Shown: positions 59,313 to 64,000 of the stretch, piece after piece
Layout of the letters: every line of letters begins with the position of its first letter
Position numbering within the stretch: the stretch's first letter is position 1
Source: Pontibacter ramchanderi
Lineage (GTDB): Bacteria; Bacteroidota; Bacteroidia; Cytophagales; Hymenobacteraceae
Assembly (NCBI RefSeq): GCF_002846395.1
Contig: NZ_PJMU01000001.1
Span: 434,001 to 498,000 of the forward strand
Direction: 5' to 3'
DNA length: 64,000 nucleotides
The notes under the pieces: generated by a model
What the model saw: the letters and a program-made list of their open reading frames with translations, nothing else
Databases searched by the model: none
What the model was told of the DNA's origin: nothing
Position numbers and translations under genes: made by a program

Positions 59313-61946
59313 ATGAACTCAGCTGAGATTAGACAAAAGTTTCTTGACTTCTTCGCGCAACGGCAGCACCAGATCGTGCCGTCGGCACCCCTTGTGGTAA
59401 AAGACGACCCCACCCTGATGTTTATCAACTCAGGTATGGCGCCCTTTAAAGACTACTTCCTGGGCAATAAACCAGCACCGTCCAAGCGCATTGCCGACAC
59501 TCAGAAATGTCTGCGCGTATCGGGCAAGCACAACGACCTGGAGGAAGTAGGCTACGACACCTACCACCACACCATGTTCGAAATGCTGGGCAACTGGTCA
59601 TTCGGCGACTATTTCAAGAAAGAAGCCTTGGCCTGGTCTTGGGAGCTGCTCACAGAGGTATACCAGCTGCCGAAAGACAGGCTGTATGTGTCGGTGTTTC
59701 AGGGCGACGATTCGGAGAACCTGCCGATGGACCAGGATGCCTATGACATCTGGAAGTCGATGATCGCGGAAGACCGCATCCTGATGGGCAACAAAAAGGA
59801 CAACTTCTGGGAGATGGGCGATACAGGTCCCTGCGGTCCGTGCTCGGAGATTCACGTTGACTTGCGTACGGCCGAAGAGCGTGCGCAGGTAGACGGCAAA
59901 ACACTCGTGAATGCTGATCATCCGCAGGTTGTCGAAATCTGGAACAACGTATTTATGGAGTTCAACCGTTTGGCGGATGGCTCGCTGGTGAAACTGCCTG
60001 CGCAGCACGTCGATACAGGTATGGGCTTCGAGCGTTTGTGCATGGCCATCCAGGGCAAGCGTTCCAACTACGACACCGATGTGTTCCAACCGCTGATCCA
60101 GTTCATCGCTAAAGAGGCGGGTGTGGTTTATGGCGAAAACGAAAAGACAGACATAGCCATTCGCGTAATGGCCGACCACATACGTGCCATTGCCTTTGCC
60201 ATTTCGGACGGACAGTTGCCGTCCAACAACAAGGCAGGCTACGTGATTCGTCGTATCCTGCGCCGTGCGGTCAGGTATAGCTTCACTTTCCTGGACTTCA
60301 AGAAGCCTTTCCTGTACAAACTGGCTGCCGTGTTAGCGGACCAGATGGAGAATGTATTCCCAGAACTAAAGGCACAGTTGAGCTTTGTGCAGCGTGTGAT
60401 TGAGGAGGAAGAAAATGCTTTCCTGCGTACGCTCGAGAACGGTTTGAAGCGCCTGGATGCTTTAGAAGCTAAATTCAGAGAGAACAATAACACCATCGAT
60501 GGCAAAACTGCCTTCGAACTGTACGATACCTTCGGTTTCCCGCTGGACCTGACTGCCCTGATTGCCCGTGAAAAAGGCCTGAAGGTAGACGAAGCTGGTT
60601 TCGGGGTGGAAATGGAGCAGCAGAAGAACCGCTCCCGCAACGCTTCCGCGCAAGAGCAAAGCGACTGGGTGATCATTCAGCCGGACGTGGAAACAGAGTT
60701 CCTGGGTTACGAACATGACATAGCGGACTCGCATATTGTGCGCTACCGTCAGGTGAAAACTAAGAACAAGAGCGAGTACCACATCGTGCTGGATCGCACG
60801 CCTTTCTATGCCGAGAGCGGCGGACAGGTAGGAGACACAGGCTACCTGATTTCTGCGACCGAGCAGATCGAGGTACTGGACACCAAAAAGGAGAACGACC
60901 TGATCCTGCACATCACTTCTAAATTGCCACAACATGTGGAGGCTACTTTCAGAAGCGAAGTGGACTTTGAGCGCCGCAACCTGATTCGTAAGAACCACTC
61001 GGCTACACACTTATTGCACGCCGCTTTACGTAAAGTTTTAGGTGAGCACGTGCAGCAGAAAGGATCCCTGGTAAACGAAAAAGTACTGCGCTTCGACTTC
61101 TCACACTTCTCTAAAGTTACTGACGAGCAGCTGCGTGAAGTAGAAACGATCGTGAACCAGCGTGTGCGCCAGGCAATCCCTTTGGAAGAACAGCGGAACA
61201 TTCCGATTGCCGAGGCCAAAGAGATGGGCGCCATGGCGCTCTTCGGTGAGAAGTATGGCGAGTTTGTACGTGTGATCGCTTTTGACCGTGACCACTCCGT
61301 AGAGCTTTGCGGCGGTACGCACGTGTACAATACCGGCGAGATTGGCTATTTCAAGATACTCTCTGAAAGCTCTGTAGCTGCAGGCGTGCGCCGTATTGAG
61401 GCTACCACAGCAGCATCGGCCGAGGAATACATGCAGCAACAGTTGAACGAGCTGAATGCGGTACGCGAAGTGCTGGGCACACACAGTAACATATCCGGTG
61501 CTGTGCAGAAGCTGCAGGAAGACAACAAAGCCCTGCAGAAGCAGCTCGAGCAATTTGAGCTGAAGCAACTGACTTCACTTAAAGAAAGTCTGGTGCAGAA
61601 AGCACAGTCCATCGACAGCGTGAACTTCGTGGCCGAGAAAGTAGATGTCAGCACAGCTGACTACCTGAAGAAATTGGCATTCGACATGCGTCAGGCAATA
61701 GAAAACCTGGTGCTGGTGCTGGCCGCTGAAATCGACGGTAAGCCACAGATTGCGGTGATGCTGTCAGACAACCTGGTGTCTGACCGTAAGCTGAACGCTA
61801 GCCAGATGGTGCGTGAACTCGCCAAGGAGATTAAAGGCGGCGGTGGCGGACAGCCGTTTTATGCTACGGCCGGTGGTAAGGAAGTTGCTGGCCTGCAGGC
61901 AGTCCCTACGAAGGCGCAGGAGCTCGTTAAAAGCTTGTTGGCATAA
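59313..61946 (+). CDS. alaS: Alanyl-tRNA synthetase
   Basis: An 877-residue protein, standard family length. Aminoacylation domain from residue 1 (SAPLVVKDDPTLMFINSGM, ETLGNWSFGDYF-type motif as EMLGNWSFGDYF). The zinc-site editing domain has HSATHLLHAAL and CGGTHVYNTGEIG. The C-terminal domain contains KGGGGGQP. It charges tRNA-Ala and clears mischarged Ser/Gly. It is transcribed divergently from merR. The next gene begins 10 bp after its stop. Confidence 0.98.
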   Translation: MNSAEIRQKFLDFFAQRQHQIVPSAPLVVKDDPTLMFINSGMAPFKDYFLGNKPAPSKRIADTQKCLRVSGKHNDLEEVGYDTYHHTMFEMLGNWSFGDYFKKEALAWSWELLTEVYQLPKDRLYVSVFQGDDSENLPMDQDAYDIWKSMIAEDRILMGNKKDNFWEMGDTGPCGPCSEIHVDLRTAEERAQVDGKTLVNADHPQVVEIWNNVFMEFNRLADGSLVKLPAQHVDTGMGFERLCMAIQGKRSNYDTDVFQPLIQFIAKEAGVVYGENEKTDIAIRVMADHIRAIAFAISDGQLPSNNKAGYVIRRILRRAVRYSFTFLDFKKPFLYKLAAVLADQMENVFPELKAQLSFVQRVIEEEENAFLRTLENGLKRLDALEAKFRENNNTIDGKTAFELYDTFGFPLDLTALIAREKGLKVDEAGFGVEMEQQKNRSRNASAQEQSDWVIIQPDVETEFLGYEHDIADSHIVRYRQVKTKNKSEYHIVLDRTPFYAESGGQVGDTGYLISATEQIEVLDTKKENDLILHITSKLPQHVEATFRSEVDFERRNLIRKNHSATHLLHAALRKVLGEHVQQKGSLVNEKVLRFDFSHFSKVTDEQLREVETIVNQRVRQAIPLEEQRNIPIAEAKEMGAMALFGEKYGEFVRVIAFDRDHSVELCGGTHVYNTGEIGYFKILSESSVAAGVRRIEATTAASAEEYMQQQLNELNAVREVLGTHSNISGAVQKLQEDNKALQKQLEQFELKQLTSLKESLVQKAQSIDSVNFVAEKVDVSTADYLKKLAFDMRQAIENLVLVLAAEIDGKPQIAVMLSDNLVSDRKLNASQMVRELAKEIKGGGGGQPFYATAGGKEVAGLQAVPTKAQELVKSLLA

Positions 61947-61956
61947 CAGATAAAGC

Positions 61957-62277
61957 TTGGAAGCTCCTTATTTACATAAAGCAAAAGCACTATACAAGGT
62001 CATTTGGTATTCCTTTGGAGCGGCCGTCCTTATGTCTATAGCCTTAAGGGCCTTCGACTTGCAAGGGTATTACTTAATGGACTTACTAGTGGGAGTACCT
62101 GCTTTACTGGCGTTTGCCATTGCACCAGTAGGTTTGATTTATATTGTGAAGAGTTACCTTAAAAAGGAGAGTTATAAGAATCAGAAACTTTTATACCTGT
62201 TCGGTATGCTATTCTTTAATCTTATTGTTGTTGCAATGGTTTTCGTGATCATTTCAGACATAAGTAAGCTATTCTAA
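61957..62277 (+). CDS. Small membrane protein of unknown function
   Basis: 106 residues with three predicted helices (about 17-35, 42-66 and 82-104), separated by a short Lys-rich loop (KSYLKKESYKNQK). No family is recognised. Translation must use TTG 61957, since the next in-frame ATG (62032) would cut into the first helix. It sits 10 bp after alaS and 60 bp before gatB, so it likely shares their transcript. The AT-rich codons are unlike its neighbours, which could mean a recent or weakly expressed gene. Confidence 0.65.
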   Translation: MEAPYLHKAKALYKVIWYSFGAAVLMSIALRAFDLQGYYLMDLLVGVPALLAFAIAPVGLIYIVKSYLKKESYKNQKLLYLFGMLFFNLIVVAMVFVIISDISKLF

Positions 62278-62337
62278 TAGCAGTAGCAAAGATAAATAGT
62301 CATATTCATCAGGATAAGTATTCTTGCGATAAGCATC

Positions 62338-63795
62338 ATGGATAAAGAGATAAGAGACAAATACCAGGCAATCATCGGTCTGGAAGTACACGCCCAGCTG
62401 TTGACGGAGAGCAAGGCCTATTCGTCGGACTCTACAGAGTATGGCGTGATGCCGAATACCAACCTAAGCGTGATCACACTGGGCCACCCGGGCACCTTGC
62501 CGCGCATCAACAAAAGCGTGGTGGAGATGGCCGTGAAAATGGGTTTGGCAACGAACTGCGAGATTACCCGCTACAACATCTACGCCCGCAAGAACTACTT
62601 TTACCCGGACCTTCCGAAGGGCTACCAGATCACGCAGGACAAAACACCTGTTTGTACGGCTGGTCACCTGGTGGTAAAAGACGCAGAAGGCAATGACAAG
62701 CGCATTGGCATCACACGCATCCACATGGAAGAAGACGCGGGTAAGTCCATGCACCTGGCAGGCGAGACGGAAACGCTCATCGACCTGAACCGTGCTGGTG
62801 TCCCTTTGATCGAGATCGTTTCGGAGCCGGACATCCGTGATTCGGAGGAAGCTTACAACTACCTGACGGAAATTCGCCGACTGGTGCGCTACCTCGAAAT
62901 TTGCGACGGTAACATGGAAGAAGGCTCGCTGCGCTGTGACGCCAACATTTCGGTGATGCTGAAAGACTCTCCGCTTTGGGGTACCAAGGTGGAGGTGAAG
63001 AACATGAACTCGTTCCGCAACGTGCAGCGTGCCATCGAGCATGAAATAGAGCGCCAGATCATGGTGATCGAGAATGGCGGCAAGATCGATTCTGAGACAC
63101 GCAACTTCGACGCGAATACAGGCACAACAACAGCCATGCGCTCTAAGGAGACGCTCAACGACTATCGTTACTTCCCCGAGCCAGACCTGCCGCCATTGGT
63201 AATTGAACAGGAGTGGTTGGAGCGTATCAAAGCCACCATGCCGAGCCTGCCACAGGAGCTATACAAGCGCTTTACGCAGGAGTTTGGCTTGTCAGAGTAT
63301 GACGCAGGTGTATTGACCGACGCAAAAGAAATTGCGCTCTACTACGACGAGCTGTGTAAGCACACCAAGAATTATAAAGGTGCCGCCAACTGGGTAACGG
63401 GTCCTGTGAAGTCATACCTGAACGAACTGCAACTGCACATTAAGGACTTCCCGCTGCAGCCGCACGCCATTGCCGAGATCATCACGCTGGTGGACGAGAA
63501 CAAGGTAAGCCACTCTGTAGCTGCCAAGAAGATCTTCCCATACATGCTGGAAAACCCTGGTATACCGGCACACCAGGTAGCGGAGGAGCAGAACCTGCTG
63601 CAGGAATCTGATTCTGATGCACTAAAAGCGATCGTAGCTGAAGTACTTGCTGCCAATCCTCAAAAAGTGGAAGAGTACAAGGCTGGAAAGCAGTCGCTTA
63701 TTGGTATGTTCATGGGCGAGATCATGAAGAAAACCAAAGGCAAAGCCGACCCGAAAGCGGCAAACAATTTGTTGCAGGAAGGACTCAAAGCTTAA
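62338..63795 (+). CDS. gatB: Aspartyl/glutamyl-tRNA amidotransferase subunit B
   Basis: A 485-residue protein of the expected length. The start has EVHAQLLTESKAYSSDS and the GHPGTLPRINK block, then ARKNYFYPDLPKGYQITQ and YRYFPEPDLPPL in the middle. The C-terminal YqeY-like helical domain (VSHSVAAKKIFPYML onward) contacts tRNA. GatB transfers amide from GatA-made ammonia to misacylated Glu-tRNA-Gln or Asp-tRNA-Asn. gatA and gatC are not in the window. Confidence 0.98.
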   Translation: MDKEIRDKYQAIIGLEVHAQLLTESKAYSSDSTEYGVMPNTNLSVITLGHPGTLPRINKSVVEMAVKMGLATNCEITRYNIYARKNYFYPDLPKGYQITQDKTPVCTAGHLVVKDAEGNDKRIGITRIHMEEDAGKSMHLAGETETLIDLNRAGVPLIEIVSEPDIRDSEEAYNYLTEIRRLVRYLEICDGNMEEGSLRCDANISVMLKDSPLWGTKVEVKNMNSFRNVQRAIEHEIERQIMVIENGGKIDSETRNFDANTGTTTAMRSKETLNDYRYFPEPDLPPLVIEQEWLERIKATMPSLPQELYKRFTQEFGLSEYDAGVLTDAKEIALYYDELCKHTKNYKGAANWVTGPVKSYLNELQLHIKDFPLQPHAIAEIITLVDENKVSHSVAAKKIFPYMLENPGIPAHQVAEEQNLLQESDSDALKAIVAEVLAANPQKVEEYKAGKQSLIGMFMGEIMKKTKGKADPKAANNLLQEGLKA

Positions 63796-63809
63796 CTAGT
63801 TCGGACACA

Positions 63810-63925
63810 AGATGTTTTGACAAAAGATGAAGGAGGCGCTTTCTTAAAGCTTCAACCAAAGATGTCAAAACACAGGGTTTTCAGATTTTAATAGAAAACC
63901 TGACTTGATCCTTTGTCAAACAGTC
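63810..63925. repeat. GACAAAAG/CTTTGTC repeat with inverted arms
   Basis: Downstream of gatB, TTTTGACAAAAGATGAAGG near 63825 and CCTTTGTCAAACAGTC near 63910 are complementary in part, with GTCAAAACACAGGGTTTTC between. The form resembles 28435-28520. No gene is seen. Confidence 0.5.
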
Positions 63926-63926
63926 A

Positions 63927-64000
63927 ATGAATAAACATATGAACCTAAAGAAGTATGTAGTACTGGCTTCAGCGGCTGCGCTTATGGCCAGTTGCCAGGG
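63927..64000 (+). CDS. Start of a lipoprotein gene (partial)
   Basis: The frame opens at ATG 63927 or, four codons later in the same frame, ATG 63939. It runs off the window. The translation NLKKYVVLASAAALMASCQ is a typical lipoprotein signal with the lipobox MASC. The product cannot be identified. Confidence 0.7.
   Translation, partial: MNKHMNLKKYVVLASAAALMASCQ

Noticed and set aside
1-64000. tRNA or rRNA genes and phage or insertion-sequence remnants
   Set aside because: No cloverleaf-like structure, rRNA stretch, integrase or transposase was recognised in any gap or frame.

Overview
The window is chromosomal DNA of a Bacteroidota member, most likely the Cytophagales family Hymenobacteraceae (Pontibacter-like). 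The signs are TAnnTTTG-type promoter elements, almost no Shine-Dalgarno sequences, a SusC-like TonB receptor, an S46 dipeptidyl-peptidase, a fused CcoNO cbb3 oxidase and moderate GC. I see no tRNA, rRNA, CRISPR array, phage or insertion sequence. This is core and metabolic chromosome with some unusual gene pairs and a clear local regulon.

Layout. 1-3.2 kb: end of an FAD oxidoreductase, then an exported NUC1-type nuclease facing a NuiA-type nuclease inhibitor, then a dienoyl-CoA-reductase-like SDR. 3.5-6.6 kb: leftward operon nirK (cytochrome-fused copper nitrite reductase) - SUMF1/NirV-like - SCO. 6.9-19.5 kb: S46 peptidase, YkvA, SRPBCC, PIN-PhoH, YwqK-like, AlbA_2, DUF3127, an isoaspartyl peptidase/cyanophycinase pair, a YciE-type protein and an M1 aminopeptidase. 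19.8-22.1 kb: L,D-transpeptidase and an azurin-like lipoprotein without copper ligands. 22.3-34.2 kb: Crp/Fnr regulator, ccoI-ccoS, ccoNO-Q-P, ccoG-H-SafE, universal stress protein and a lone cNMP-like domain. 34.3-37.9 kb: rightward cluster of DUF2254, DUF389 and a voltage-gated channel. 37.9-47.4 kb: alr, M20 hydrolase, then two histidine kinases and a sigma54-type response regulator. 47.8-64 kb: DUF1206, CoA-transferase, DUF4136, thyA, SDR, Gfo/Idh/MocA, TonB receptor, class IV aminotransferase, dprA, merR, alaS, gatB and the start of a lipoprotein.

How it works together. The strongest result is a promoter module repeated five times: in front of nirK, ccoI, ccoNO, ccoG and the universal stress gene. 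Each copy has two dyads (TGA-N6-TCA) exactly 22 bp apart. The proximal dyad centre lies exactly 36.5 bp from the last base of a TAnnTTTG-like -7 element, so each module spans 65 bp. A Crp/Fnr protein with an FNR-like cysteine-rich N-terminus is encoded immediately upstream of ccoI and is the obvious candidate regulator. The inferred picture is a low-oxygen switch that turns on the cbb3 oxidase, its copper and assembly factors, nitrite reduction and a stress protein together.

A second window-wide signal is the word AGGTATA/TATACCT. By eye it occurs 16 times in the first 10 kb, against about 1.2 expected for uniform base composition. It occurs in all three reading frames and is frequent between genes. 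Intergenic spaces also hold degenerate 7-9-nt walking repeats and palindromic REP-like elements.
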